Below are positions 10,895 to 19,964 of a stretch of 64,000 bases of DNA, piece by piece. The DNA comes from Variimorphobacter saccharofermentans (GTDB lineage Bacteria > Bacillota > Clostridia > Lachnospirales > Lachnospiraceae). Position 1 is the stretch's first letter; the number at the start of each line of letters is the position of its first letter. The stretch spans positions 3,016,501 through 3,080,500 of the forward strand of contig NZ_JACEGA010000001.1 of assembly GCF_014174405.1 (NCBI RefSeq), read 5' to 3'. A program made the translations under genes and the position numbers. A model generated the notes under the pieces. The model saw only the letters and a list, made by a program, of their open reading frames with translations, was not told the origin of the DNA and did no database searches.

Positions 10895-11689
10895 ATGAAA
10901 ATAAATAGAATTGGTTACAATTACACCCATAGCAAAAATTTTTCCTTAAGCCGTCCCACGGGGTCCGGAGATTACCTGCTTCTTCATATTAAAACACCAG
11001 CCATGGTACTCTTACAGGGTGCTGAACACTACGCTTCAAAAAACTCAGTGATTATCTTTAATAAAGGAACACCTCAACTGTATTATGCATGTGGTGACAG
11101 CTATGCAAATGATTTTATCCACTTTGACATTGATTCTGAGATGGATCTTCGTACTTTGCCCCTTGATACCATTATCCCACTTCCATCTACAACACAGATT
11201 CGTAAGTTATTTAAGGATATCTATCTGGAATTCATATCCAACAACCAGAAGCGTATGGAATCGATTGATTTATTGCTTCGGCTCCTTTTTGTAAAAATCG
11301 GAGAGCAGGCTTCTTATCACCCTGATAATCCTGTATTATTTGATTATTATGATAAATTACTGGAGCTTAGATCCCTGATTTATCGCCATCCGGAAGAGAA
11401 GTGGACAATTACCCGGCTTTCTCAACTGACTAATTTAAGTCCCTCCTATTTTCAACGTCTATATAAGCAAACCTTTGGCGTATCCTGTATTTCGGATGCT
11501 ATTACCAGTAAAATCGAGTATGCCAAAACCTCACTTGCAGCTTCAGGAGGCACCATCCGTGAAATATCCTCCCTATGTGGCTATGACAATGAGGAGCACT
11601 TTATGCGACAATTCAAAAAGTTCGTAGGTATGACCCCCTCGGAATATCGCAAAAGAATTATATCTAAATCAATTGATATATCTCAATGA
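10895..11689 (+). CDS. AraC-family transcriptional regulator beside GH51 copy 1
   Basis: A 264-residue protein with an N-terminal cupin-like ligand domain (about 1-150) and a C-terminal pair of AraC helix-turn-helices (about 165-258). The second HTH carries the family signature CGYDNEEHFMRQFKKFVGMTPSEYRK. Ribosome site AGGAGAGAG precedes the ATG. It is divergent from the GH51 gene and converges on prfC with an 11-base gap. Most likely an activator responding to arabinose or an arabino-oligosaccharide, by position only. Confidence 0.88.
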   Translation: MKINRIGYNYTHSKNFSLSRPTGSGDYLLLHIKTPAMVLLQGAEHYASKNSVIIFNKGTPQLYYACGDSYANDFIHFDIDSEMDLRTLPLDTIIPLPSTTQIRKLFKDIYLEFISNNQKRMESIDLLLRLLFVKIGEQASYHPDNPVLFDYYDKLLELRSLIYRHPEEKWTITRLSQLTNLSPSYFQRLYKQTFGVSCISDAITSKIEYAKTSLAASGGTIREISSLCGYDNEEHFMRQFKKFVGMTPSEYRKRIISKSIDISQ

Positions 11690-11700
11690 AAGCATCAAAG

Positions 11701-13284
11701 TTAACGTCCAAACTCGGATAGGATTAAGCCTTTATTGCGTTCCAGTGCCGTTTGAATACTCCAACGATTTACAAACAATAATAATGGATTTCCTTTTAGA
11801 TCCTTTACCTTTTTTGTATCTGAGGATACTCCCAAGCTACTGACATCAATATCCTTATTCTCAATCCAACGGATAAATTCATAGGGTAGCGGATCCAGGC
11901 GAACCTCCACTCCGTATTCGGATTCCAGACGAAACTTCAACACATCGAATTGAAGAACACCTACCACTCCGACGATGATTTCTTCCATTCCAGTGTTGTA
12001 TTCCTGGAATATCTGAATAGCTCCTTCCTGCGCAATCTGAGTAATTCCTTTCAGGAACTGCTTTCGCTTCATGGTATCAGCCTGTCTTACCTTAGCGAAA
12101 TGTTCCGGCGAAAAGGTAGGAATTCCTTCATAGATGAACTTTCGGTCAGAGCTGTTTAAGGTATCGCCGATGGAGAAGATACCGGGATCAAACACACCGA
12201 TAATGTCTCCAGCATAAGCTTCTTCTACAATCTGCCGTTCCTGTGCCATCAGCTGTTGAGGTTGGGAAAGTCGGATTTTCTTATTGCCCTGCATATGATA
12301 CACTTCCATACCTGCATTGAACTTGCCGGAGCAAATTCTCATAAACGCAATTCGATCCCGATGTGCTTTATTCATATTAGCCTGAATTTTAAACACAAAT
12401 GCCGAAAAATCATTTTCCATAGGATCAATCTTCCCTTCCGATGACATTCTGGGAAGTGGTGAGGTTGTCATCTTAAGGAAATGCTTTAAAAAGGTTTCAA
12501 CACCAAAGTTCGTAAGTGCAGAACCAAAGAAAACCGGAGTAAGCTTTCCGTTTCTAACAAGCTCTTCATCAAATTCACTGCTGGCTCCATCCAGTAATTC
12601 TATTTCTTCTGATAGGATATCGTGATTATCCTTTCCGATTATGGAGTCTAGGCTGGGATCACCCAGTTCCACTTCTATGGTATCCACTTCCTTTTGACCA
12701 TTATTCGCAGCAAAGAATCGTGTAATATGCTTCGTTTCCCGATCATATACCCCCTTAAAATTCTTACCGGATCCGATCGGCCAGTTAATGGGACAGGTCT
12801 GAATCCCCAGTACCGTCTCGATTTCATCCAGTAGTTCAAAGGTGTTCTTCGCCTCTCGATCCAATTTATTAATAAAGGTAAAAATCGGTATATTACGCAT
12901 AACGCAAACTTTAAACAGCTTCTTGGTCTGATTCTCAACACCCTTAGAGGCATCAATTACCATAACGGCTGAATCAGCCGCCATTAATGTACGATAGGTA
13001 TCCTCAGAGAAATCCTGATGCCCGGGGGTATCCAATATATTAATACAATAATCCTCATAATTAAACTGCATTACAGAAGAAGTAACAGAGATACCACGTT
13101 GCTTTTCTATTTCCATCCAGTCCGATACCGCATGCTTATCTGTCTTTTTCCCTTTCACGGAACCAGCAAGATTAATGGCTCCTCCATAGAGCAGTAATTT
13201 CTCTGTTAAGGTGGTTTTTCCCGCATCCGGGTGGGAAATGATCGCAAAGGTTCTTCTTCTTTTTATTTCCTGTTTGTAGTCCAT
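11701..13284 (-). CDS. prfC: Peptide chain release factor 3
   Basis: A 527-residue translational GTPase that recycles RF1/RF2 from the ribosome after termination. The G1 motif is HPDAGKTTLTE (IISHPDAGKTT), switch I/II sequences include GISVTSS and DTPGHQDFSEDTYR, and NKLD forms G4. The histidine in DTPGHQD is the catalytic one. The C-terminal GVVGVLQFDVLKFRLESEYGVEV segment is typical of RF3 and separates it from EF-G. Normal length. Monocistronic, converging with the araC-type gene. Confidence 0.95.
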   Translation of the reverse strand: MDYKQEIKRRRTFAIISHPDAGKTTLTEKLLLYGGAINLAGSVKGKKTDKHAVSDWMEIEKQRGISVTSSVMQFNYEDYCINILDTPGHQDFSEDTYRTLMAADSAVMVIDASKGVENQTKKLFKVCVMRNIPIFTFINKLDREAKNTFELLDEIETVLGIQTCPINWPIGSGKNFKGVYDRETKHITRFFAANNGQKEVDTIEVELGDPSLDSIIGKDNHDILSEEIELLDGASSEFDEELVRNGKLTPVFFGSALTNFGVETFLKHFLKMTTSPLPRMSSEGKIDPMENDFSAFVFKIQANMNKAHRDRIAFMRICSGKFNAGMEVYHMQGNKKIRLSQPQQLMAQERQIVEEAYAGDIIGVFDPGIFSIGDTLNSSDRKFIYEGIPTFSPEHFAKVRQADTMKRKQFLKGITQIAQEGAIQIFQEYNTGMEEIIVGVVGVLQFDVLKFRLESEYGVEVRLDPLPYEFIRWIENKDIDVSSLGVSSDTKKVKDLKGNPLLLFVNRWSIQTALERNKGLILSEFGR

Positions 13285-13411
13285 TCAAAAATCCTCTCTT
13301 CATAAAGCAATCCATACCGCCTGATGTATTCCTTATGCGGCAGTAATCTTACGAAACCAATTCATCTTATTATATTTGAGCGATTATTGTCAAGTTATAT
13401 ATTCTCAGACT

Positions 13412-15094
13412 TTATAGATGCCTCATAACTTCTTCCATGGTTGCAGCCGATAACATTTTCTTGGCCATCTCCACTGCATCCTTATAGTTTATGCTTCTTA
13501 TCTGCTTCTTTATTTTAGCCATCTCACATATTGACATACTGAACTCATCCAGCCCTAAACCCAATAATAGCTTAGTGGCTCTCTCATCAGCTGCCATTTC
13601 TCCACACATACCTACTTCGATTCCCATAGCATGACCCGCATTAATCACTTTCTGAATACTTCTCAATACAGCGGGATGGAATTCATTAAAGAGCTGTTTA
13701 ATCTTAGGATTTCCTCTGTCCACTGCCAGAAGATACTGGGTCAAATCATTGGTTCCTATGCTGAAAAAATCTGCTTCCCTAGCCAAATCCTCTGCACATA
13801 ATACAGCCGCTGGTGTCTCAATCATAATACCGATTTTGATTTTTTCATCAAAGGGATGCCCCTTCTCTTTCAATTCCTTCTTACAGTCGTTCAGTATTTC
13901 CTTTGCTCTGTTAAGTTCCTCCACAGATATAATCATCGGTAGCATAATCTTGATTGTTCCATAAGCGCTTGCCCGAAGTATAGCCCTAAGCTGTGTTTTA
14001 AATACTTCCTCCAGCTCAAGGGATATACGAATGGCTCTCCAGCCTAGAAAAGGATTTTCTTCTTTCTCGAACTCATAATAATGCAGGGCTTTGTCTCCTC
14101 CGATATCCAGGGTTCTGATTACAATCTCTTTCTCACAAAGCATGGCAGCCTCTTTATATGCAAGAAACTGCTCCTCTTCTGTTGGAAAATGATCATTTTC
14201 CATGTATAGGAACTCGCTGCGGAATAATCCGATTCCATCGATATGATAGCTTGCTGCCTTCTTTACCGCCTCCACATTACCAACATTGGCACATACCCTG
14301 ATGGATTTTCCATCCAAGGTTATTGAGGGTAATGCATCCAGTTCTTTCTCTGCATTTCGTATTTTTTGATAATGTATTGCTTGTTTTTCATATTCCTGTA
14401 AAGTCGAATCATCCGGATCAATGATAATGATCCCATGTTCTGCATCCATGGCAATCATATCGCCGGTAGAAACTGCTTCCATTATATCACTAACTCCCAC
14501 CAGTGCAGGAATCTCCATCTCACGTGCCAGAATACTAACATGACTGGTTACTCCACCCTGTTTTGTAATAATGCCAATAATTCGTTCTAAGGGAAGCATT
14601 AGGGTGTCAGATGGCGTTAACTCATCCGCTACCAGTATAACGGGTTCTACGATATTCAGGAATGGATTTCGTTTATCCTTCTTTAGACATTTCATAATTC
14701 GGGTGCACACATCAGAAATATCCGCTTTTCGCTCCCTGATATAGTCATCCTTCATGGCATCAAACTGCGCATATAATTCGTAAGCTGCTTCCTCAATCGC
14801 CTGTTGCGCATTTCTTCTCCCATTCTGAATTCGGTTGATTGTTATATCATGAAGTGACTGGTCCTTGATTATTGCAAGATGGCCAAAGAAGACCTTGGAC
14901 TCATTGGTTCTGGCTATCTCCTCAAGCTGCTGTCTGGCTTCCTTAACAGCATCATAATAACGCATAATCTCGGACTCTATCTCCTGTTCATTAATCTGAT
15001 AGTTATCCGCTTTCATATCCTGCTTGCTGATAACATATGCTTTTCCCACTGTAATACCGTCGGACATCGTGTTTTGTACCATCAATTCTCTCAT
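13412..15094 (-). CDS. ptsI: PTS enzyme I (phosphoenolpyruvate-protein phosphotransferase)
   Basis: Enzyme I takes phosphate from PEP and passes it through its histidine to HPr, starting all PTS sugar uptake. The phospho-histidine motif GGVTSHVSILARE, the PEP-binding IMIETPAA, FSIGTNDLTQY and the C-terminal active-site Cys in VGMCGEMAAD are present. I chose the ATG at 15094 (560 residues, family length about 570). The frame stays open for 22 more codons (to 15160), but that extension (VYRYHSVVIKYRF...) is not family-like. An AAAGG site lies about 12 bases before 15094. No HPr or EII gene is adjacent. Confidence 0.93.
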   Translation of the reverse strand: MRELMVQNTMSDGITVGKAYVISKQDMKADNYQINEQEIESEIMRYYDAVKEARQQLEEIARTNESKVFFGHLAIIKDQSLHDITINRIQNGRRNAQQAIEEAAYELYAQFDAMKDDYIRERKADISDVCTRIMKCLKKDKRNPFLNIVEPVILVADELTPSDTLMLPLERIIGIITKQGGVTSHVSILAREMEIPALVGVSDIMEAVSTGDMIAMDAEHGIIIIDPDDSTLQEYEKQAIHYQKIRNAEKELDALPSITLDGKSIRVCANVGNVEAVKKAASYHIDGIGLFRSEFLYMENDHFPTEEEQFLAYKEAAMLCEKEIVIRTLDIGGDKALHYYEFEKEENPFLGWRAIRISLELEEVFKTQLRAILRASAYGTIKIMLPMIISVEELNRAKEILNDCKKELKEKGHPFDEKIKIGIMIETPAAVLCAEDLAREADFFSIGTNDLTQYLLAVDRGNPKIKQLFNEFHPAVLRSIQKVINAGHAMGIEVGMCGEMAADERATKLLLGLGLDEFSMSICEMAKIKKQIRSINYKDAVEMAKKMLSAATMEEVMRHL

Positions 15095-15328
15095 GACTAC
15101 ACCATACCTTTCACCCATAAAACGATATTTAATGACTACCGAATGATATCTGTATACCACATATACGTCTACTGTAATAGCTTATTTCACAAACCAAATA
15201 ATAGGTATGTTTTCTCATATCATAATCTGAATAATAGAAACATTCAAGTCTGATTTCAGCTTAAAGTTATATGACAAGCCGATATATCACAGGAAATGAG
15301 AAGTGAGCAGGAAATATATCAATATTAT

Positions 15329-15358
15329 ATATACAAGAGTGCCCATTTATGGTATAAT
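15329..15358 (+). promoter_or_regulatory. Promoter of the SGNH-hydrolase gene
   Basis: A consensus TATAAT -10 at 15353-15358 lies 33 bases upstream of the ATG, with a weak TATACA-like -35 about 17 bases before it. The rest of the 230-base gap to ptsI shows nothing else recognisable. Confidence 0.45.
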
Positions 15359-15390
15359 CCGACACAAAAGTAGTTTTTTCGGAGGTTATT

Positions 15391-16659
15391 ATGTACAAGG
15401 AACGATATCATTACTATAAAAAAATAACAAGGCTTCTAACTCTGATTTTATGTGTAGGATATATTATTCTATATCTGATCACCCCACTTAAGGTTCAGGC
15501 AGCCGAGGCAGAGAAAAAATATCTTGTTCTTGTTCAAAATTCAAACCGAAGCTGGACTGCTTATGAGGATATGATTGAACCATCTCCTCAAAAAAAGTTA
15601 ATGATTAAAGCGAAACCAATTGCTGAGGCTCTGCGTTTTGATTACATAAACTTTGGTGACGGAGAATTTATCATACAGAGAGGGGACTTCCGTTACAATT
15701 CTTATGAACGGAACTCCGCTTCTTATGTGTTTCAAAGCAGTAGCACTCTATCAGTAAATAAAACTGCTAGTAATGTGGCTTATTATAGCGATAAAAGTGG
15801 TTGTAATCTATGCCATATCAGTACCCTAAGAACAATCATCAATTATCGGTACTTCACCGGATCTGAAATAGCAGATTATCGTAAGGCCGGCTATACAAGC
15901 ATTGTATGCTATAGTCGCTATCAGGTAATCGATGAAGCGCCCGATATTCGCGAAGTGTATGATACGGAAGGCGACAAGTTCTTCTCCCAGGATGAACCCG
16001 ACACGACGGATCAGATTATCTCTTCTGCCATCAATTTATCGGAGGAAGATGAAAGACAACTGATTATCGTCGGTGATTCCAGAACGAATAATATGAGCAA
16101 ATGGGTATCCACAACGGTAAACACGCAGTTTATTGCGAAAAGTGGTGAGGGATATCTTTGGTTTGAGCAAAATGGAATTGAAGATGTTAACATGATTAAA
16201 AATCCGGGGGATGTAATCGTGATTTGGTTAGGCGTAAACGATTATTTCAGCAATGCATTAGGTACTGATCCCTGGAAGGCCTATTCTCAAAAGATAAATG
16301 AGCTCGCAGCTACAGATTGGGCAGACTGCAGTGTATATGTGGCTGAGGTAGGTTACGTTGATACCAATTATATCTATAACTACAACAATAAAATAACCAG
16401 GGCAAATGTATCTCAGATCAATTCTCCTTATAAAATACAAGGTATTCAGGAATTCAATAAAAAGCTCCGTAATAGTCTCAGCCAGGATATAACCTGGATT
16501 AATACCAATGATATCATCGGTATTAAAGCAAATGATACCGATCTGACTCCTGAGGAATTGTGGGTTGTTCGAAGTAATGGAATGGTAGATGGCCTGCATT
16601 ACGGAGTAGAAGTAAGTCAAAAGGTATATAATCATTTTGTAAATACTACTATGAACTAA
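15391..16659 (+). CDS. Secreted SGNH/GDSL-family hydrolase with N-terminal stalk domain
   Basis: 422 residues. A signal peptide (about 11-37, ending VQA-A) exports the protein. Residues about 43-185 form a separate domain resembling the copper-amine-oxidase N1-like stalk found on clostridial surface proteins. The C-terminal SGNH domain has block I IIVGDSRTNN (Ser230), block III LGVNDYF and the terminal VDGLHYG carrying the Asp/His pair. Members are esterases or acetylhydrolases acting on cell-wall or plant polysaccharides. It is monocistronic, with its own promoter and terminator. The substrate cannot be deduced. Confidence 0.78.
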   Translation: MYKERYHYYKKITRLLTLILCVGYIILYLITPLKVQAAEAEKKYLVLVQNSNRSWTAYEDMIEPSPQKKLMIKAKPIAEALRFDYINFGDGEFIIQRGDFRYNSYERNSASYVFQSSSTLSVNKTASNVAYYSDKSGCNLCHISTLRTIINYRYFTGSEIADYRKAGYTSIVCYSRYQVIDEAPDIREVYDTEGDKFFSQDEPDTTDQIISSAINLSEEDERQLIIVGDSRTNNMSKWVSTTVNTQFIAKSGEGYLWFEQNGIEDVNMIKNPGDVIVIWLGVNDYFSNALGTDPWKAYSQKINELAATDWADCSVYVAEVGYVDTNYIYNYNNKITRANVSQINSPYKIQGIQEFNKKLRNSLSQDITWINTNDIIGIKANDTDLTPEELWVVRSNGMVDGLHYGVEVSQKVYNHFVNTTMN

Positions 16660-16664
16660 ATATC

Positions 16665-16710
16665 GGCAGACTCAGATGCGAAATCATAGCACTTCTGAGT
16701 CTGCCTTCTT
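16665..16710 (+). terminator. Intrinsic terminator after the SGNH-hydrolase gene
   Basis: A perfect 12-bp stem GGCAGACTCAGA (16665-16676) with TCTGAGTCTGCC (16694-16705), followed by TTCTTATT. It starts 6 bases after the stop codon. Confidence 0.85.
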
Positions 16711-16739
16711 ATTATGTTCGAACTATCTATCTTCATGTA

Positions 16740-17774
16740 TTAAAAGCATCGATTATTCTTCTTCCTGTGGCAGTTGTCTCCCTTACTGCACTGATAACAT
16801 ATCTCATTGGTTAAGGGTAGATCATCAAAAAACTCACGACAATTGGATAACGTGGTATCTGCAATATTATGCAACGCCTCTTTCGTCAGAAATGCCTGAT
16901 GGGAGGTTACAATTACGTTGGGCATGGAAATGATCCTAGCCAGAACATCATCATGGATGATGGAATAGGACATGTCTTCATAAAACAATTCCGTTTCCTC
17001 TTCATATACATCCAGACACGCTCCTCCTACTTTCTCTGATTTCAACGCTTCCATCAAATCCTCACTGTTTACCAACGCTCCTCTTGATGTATTAATGATA
17101 TAGACTCCTTTTTTCATTAGACTGATTGTCTTCTGATCAATCAAATGAAAGGTATCCTTTGTTAAGGGACAATGCAAGGATATGATATCGGATTGCTTGC
17201 ATAACTCCTCTAAGGTTACATAGGATATTCCCGCATCCGGTATCGGATATGGATCATAAGCTATTACATTTAATCCAAATCCTTTGCAGATATCGATGAA
17301 AATGCGTCCTATTTTTCCTGTTCCGATTACACCCATGGTCTTCCCATGGAGATCAAATCCTGTGAGTCCGTTCAGACTAAAATTGAAATCCCTAGTTCTT
17401 ACATAGGCCTTATGAATTTTCCTATTCAGGGTAAGTAACAGTGCCATAGCATGTTCTGCAACTGCATAAGGGGAATAAGCCGGTACACGTACAACGTGAA
17501 CCTTATCATATGCCGCCTTGAAATCCACATTATTATATCCAGCACAACGCATTGCAATCAGTTTTGTTCCATTCTGATACAGGGTATCGATTGTTTCCTG
17601 ATCAATGGCATCATTAACAAACGCAACTACTGCCTCGTATCCTTTGGCCATAAATGCAGTTTTCGGTCCCAGCTTTGGTTCAAAATACTCTATTTCAATC
17701 TGGTATTTCTCTTTCAACTCTTCAAAAAAAATCTTATCATATGGCTTTGTATCAAAAAAACAGATTTTATTCAT
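16740..17774 (-). CDS. D-2-hydroxyacid dehydrogenase (D-lactate dehydrogenase type) with Cys-rich tail
   Basis: 344 residues from the ATG at 17774, which follows a strong GGAGGAG site. A 12-codon upstream extension of the frame lacks support. NAD-binding motif GVIGTGKIGR, catalytic-region NTSRGALVN and the HQAFLTKEAL histidine are those of fermentative D-lactate dehydrogenase, reducing pyruvate to D-lactate and regenerating NAD+. The last about 20 residues are unusual: ICYQCSKGDNC, a basic stretch, then RCF. Four closely spaced cysteines follow the normal end of the family fold, resembling a metal-binding or redox-sensitive tail. Monocistronic. Confidence 0.88.
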   Translation of the reverse strand: MNKICFFDTKPYDKIFFEELKEKYQIEIEYFEPKLGPKTAFMAKGYEAVVAFVNDAIDQETIDTLYQNGTKLIAMRCAGYNNVDFKAAYDKVHVVRVPAYSPYAVAEHAMALLLTLNRKIHKAYVRTRDFNFSLNGLTGFDLHGKTMGVIGTGKIGRIFIDICKGFGLNVIAYDPYPIPDAGISYVTLEELCKQSDIISLHCPLTKDTFHLIDQKTISLMKKGVYIINTSRGALVNSEDLMEALKSEKVGGACLDVYEEETELFYEDMSYSIIHDDVLARIISMPNVIVTSHQAFLTKEALHNIADTTLSNCREFFDDLPLTNEICYQCSKGDNCHRKKNNRCF

Positions 17775-17926
17775 AAGCACTCCTCCTTCATATGTTACAA
17801 TCTTTACCATGATTCGATTTTAGCTTATTATATCCTTAAAATCAATGATTTAATCTTTAATATTGCAACAACGAAGAATCAATAGATAGGAGGAGCTTAT
17901 ATCTATGTATTCCTTATTTATCTCAG

Positions 17927-18310
17927 TTATCTATTCACTTTTTTCACATAAATCTGTACCGTACCACTGGGGACCTTCCATTCAAAGGTACTTCCTTCAG
18001 AATATCCAAGAATGGCAGTCCCAATCGGTGACAATACAGATATTTTATTCTTACGCACATCCGCTTCCTCTGGATATACTAGTGTCATTTCCTCCTCTAC
18101 ACCATCAACCACCAGCACAACCGATGAGTTCATACCAATTATATTTTCTGGCAAATCCTCATAATGGATCACTTCAGCTCTCTTAATCTCCGCTTCCAGA
18201 TCCTTCAGGTTTTGAAGCGAACGGATTTCTTTATCCCTGGCTTTATCAATCAATTCCAACAACTTATCTTTATCTGCTTTTGTTATATAGATTTGCTTCG
18301 ACATTCTCAT
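17927..18310 (-). CDS. GreA/GreB-family (Rnk-like) transcription factor
   Basis: 127 residues. A short N-terminal helical hairpin (about 8-48, heptad-like Leu/Glu/Lys pattern) is followed by the FKBP-like GreA/GreB C-terminal domain (about 50-125, with LSPIGTAILGYSEGSTFEW). The coiled coil is shorter than in true GreA (about 75 residues), so cleavage-factor activity in the polymerase channel is doubtful and an Rnk-like regulatory role is more likely. It lies 12 bases downstream of the MerR-type gene and is almost certainly co-transcribed with it. Confidence 0.8.
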   Translation of the reverse strand: MRMSKQIYITKADKDKLLELIDKARDKEIRSLQNLKDLEAEIKRAEVIHYEDLPENIIGMNSSVVLVVDGVEEEMTLVYPEEADVRKNKISVLSPIGTAILGYSEGSTFEWKVPSGTVQIYVKKVNR

Positions 18311-18322
18311 CCTCCATCCGGC

Positions 18323-19078
18323 CTAATATTGCTTATCGCATCTATGAACTTCTGCGAATGCCTTATAAAAATCATAATATTTTTCATCACAAGCAGAAAA
18401 TAAATATCTTGCAAAGATATTCGAGATGGTATACCCTTCATTCTCCAAATATTCAATATGGGGTTTGAAATCATCCATTGAAGGATTACTATAAGCCACC
18501 TTTAATACAAAGGATAGATAGATAGCCTGGTTGTTCTTTTCCCATAATTTGGGATGATTATCCATTGTTGGAACAGCCAGTCCCATTTCAATACTGTTTT
18601 TTTCCGCATTGTAAAGAAGAATGCTTTGGTACTGATCCTTAATATAAATTGACCAGGCTTCTGTATCTTCAATGGAAAACAAATAGATATTCTCATAATC
18701 AGGGCTTTCTTTTTGGTATTGACTCTTTTTTAACCTCTGATATTCCTTGATGTAATCCATTTTTTTATTAATGTAATTTTTCGCTGTATAAAGCTCCTCC
18801 AGTTTATTATCCAAAGTTTCATCCAACGTTATGAGAGAGTCCGCCAGTTCCTCCGGTGAAAGATTGGGTAATTTCTTCATATCCTGTAAAGGCATTCTTA
18901 AGCATCGAAAATGAGCCAGGTCCGAAATGGTATAAACGGAACTAGGATAGTATTTACGATAATTATTCATATCATCCCGTTTCATGTCAATCAAACCTAC
19001 GCTCTCCCAATAGCGTAAAGTAGACTTCGGTATTCCTAATAAATCGGATATCTCCCCAATATAAAATGAATTTTTCAT
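18323..19078 (-). CDS. MerR-family transcriptional regulator
   Basis: 251 residues. The N-terminal winged helix (1-70, YIGEISDLLGIPKSTLRYWESVGLI) is typical MerR. A coiled-coil dimer helix (about 88-125) connects to a C-terminal domain of about 120 residues that resembles the effector-binding domains of multidrug-type MerR proteins. No cysteine triad, so it is not a metal sensor. First gene of a two-gene unit with the Gre-like factor. The ligand is unknown. The intergenic space upstream is occupied by a palindromic repeat element. Confidence 0.85.
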   Translation of the reverse strand: MKNSFYIGEISDLLGIPKSTLRYWESVGLIDMKRDDMNNYRKYYPSSVYTISDLAHFRCLRMPLQDMKKLPNLSPEELADSLITLDETLDNKLEELYTAKNYINKKMDYIKEYQRLKKSQYQKESPDYENIYLFSIEDTEAWSIYIKDQYQSILLYNAEKNSIEMGLAVPTMDNHPKLWEKNNQAIYLSFVLKVAYSNPSMDDFKPHIEYLENEGYTISNIFARYLFSACDEKYYDFYKAFAEVHRCDKQY

Positions 19079-19106
19079 TCATTCCTCCATTTCTGGCATG
19101 ATTCAT

Positions 19107-19236
19107 GGATGTTGCACAATGTATATACATGGATTATTACTTACCATAATACACTGTTTGAAGAAATAAACAACGTGTACTTCAATCTGAGTGTGAGGTA
19201 AGTCATAAATTCCTGCATATAAATTATGTAACATCC
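19107..19236. repeat. Palindromic intergenic element, copy A
   Basis: A 130-base imperfect inverted repeat filling almost the whole gap between the acetyltransferase and MerR-type genes. The left arm reads GGATGTTGCACAATGTATAT, then ATTACTTACC. The right arm, reverse-complemented, reads GGATGTTACATAATTTATAT, then ATGACTTACC. An inner stem pairs TTGAAG with CTTCAA. Arms match those of copies B (40848-40935) and C (from 63820). Confidence 0.75.
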
Positions 19237-19245
19237 TCTTCTATC

Positions 19246-19764
19246 CTAGATCCTACTCAAGGATTTCTTAATAAAATCATCCATTGATATACTATAATGC
19301 ATAAAGTTACCGATTTCTTTCTCAAGTCGAAATCCCACTCTTTCGAACGCTCTTAATGATCTGATATTATCCTTGTCAATCTTAGCGACTACCCTTTGTA
19401 ATCTCCATTGGAAAAAAGCAATATTCAATCCTTGAACAATGGAGGACTTTCCTATTCCATAGCCCCACTTATTCTGATCTCCAATGACGATTACCATCTC
19501 TGCCTCGTTGATCTTCCTTATTAACTTTAAAAATCCGATCGGCCTGTCATCACTGAGATTTATCAGAAAGAAGCTTCCCTCTCTATTAAATAAATGTGTC
19601 ATGATGTACATATTCACTCTATCGATAGCCTGCTTAATTTCCGATGAAATATGTGCATCCTCATTTAAATATTTTACCACTTCATTATTTTCCATCCAGT
19701 TCATAATCATCAAAGCATCATTACGAGTCACTTCTTGTCTTAAATTTACCTGCTTCGCTCTCAT
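19246..19764 (-). CDS. GNAT-family N-acetyltransferase (RimJ/RimL-like)
   Basis: 172 residues from the ATG at 19764, which follows an AAAGGACC site. 17 further codons upstream lack a ribosome site. The acetyl-CoA loop is visible as NKWGYGIGKSSI (R/Q-x-x-G-x-G/A-like), followed by the LRAFERVGFRLEKE C-terminal signature common in ribosomal-protein and small-molecule acetyltransferases. The substrate is unknown and no neighbour suggests one. The gene ends about 10 bases from repeat copy A. Confidence 0.82.
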   Translation of the reverse strand: MRAKQVNLRQEVTRNDALMIMNWMENNEVVKYLNEDAHISSEIKQAIDRVNMYIMTHLFNREGSFFLINLSDDRPIGFLKLIRKINEAEMVIVIGDQNKWGYGIGKSSIVQGLNIAFFQWRLQRVVAKIDKDNIRSLRAFERVGFRLEKEIGNFMHYSISMDDFIKKSLSRI

Positions 19765-19964
19765 TATATCAGGTCCTTTCTTAATATAATAAAAGCCTTT
19801 CATAGATTTATCCATTCATCCTATGACGGTTCTTTACTTCGTTATCACCTGCTCATCTATGCAGATATTAAGACAATTATAAAGGTTCAAGCAACTTTAA
19901 TGTCAATATGCTTCAAGTCAAATCATGTAAATTCCATTTATCTTACTAACACCAATATTCATTA

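Noticed and set aside
17905..18186. A plus-strand frame preceded by a good AGGAGG site, antisense to the Gre-like gene
   Set aside because: The opposite strand encodes a clear Gre-family domain and the plus-strand translation has no protein-like pattern. The ribosome-like site appears coincidental.
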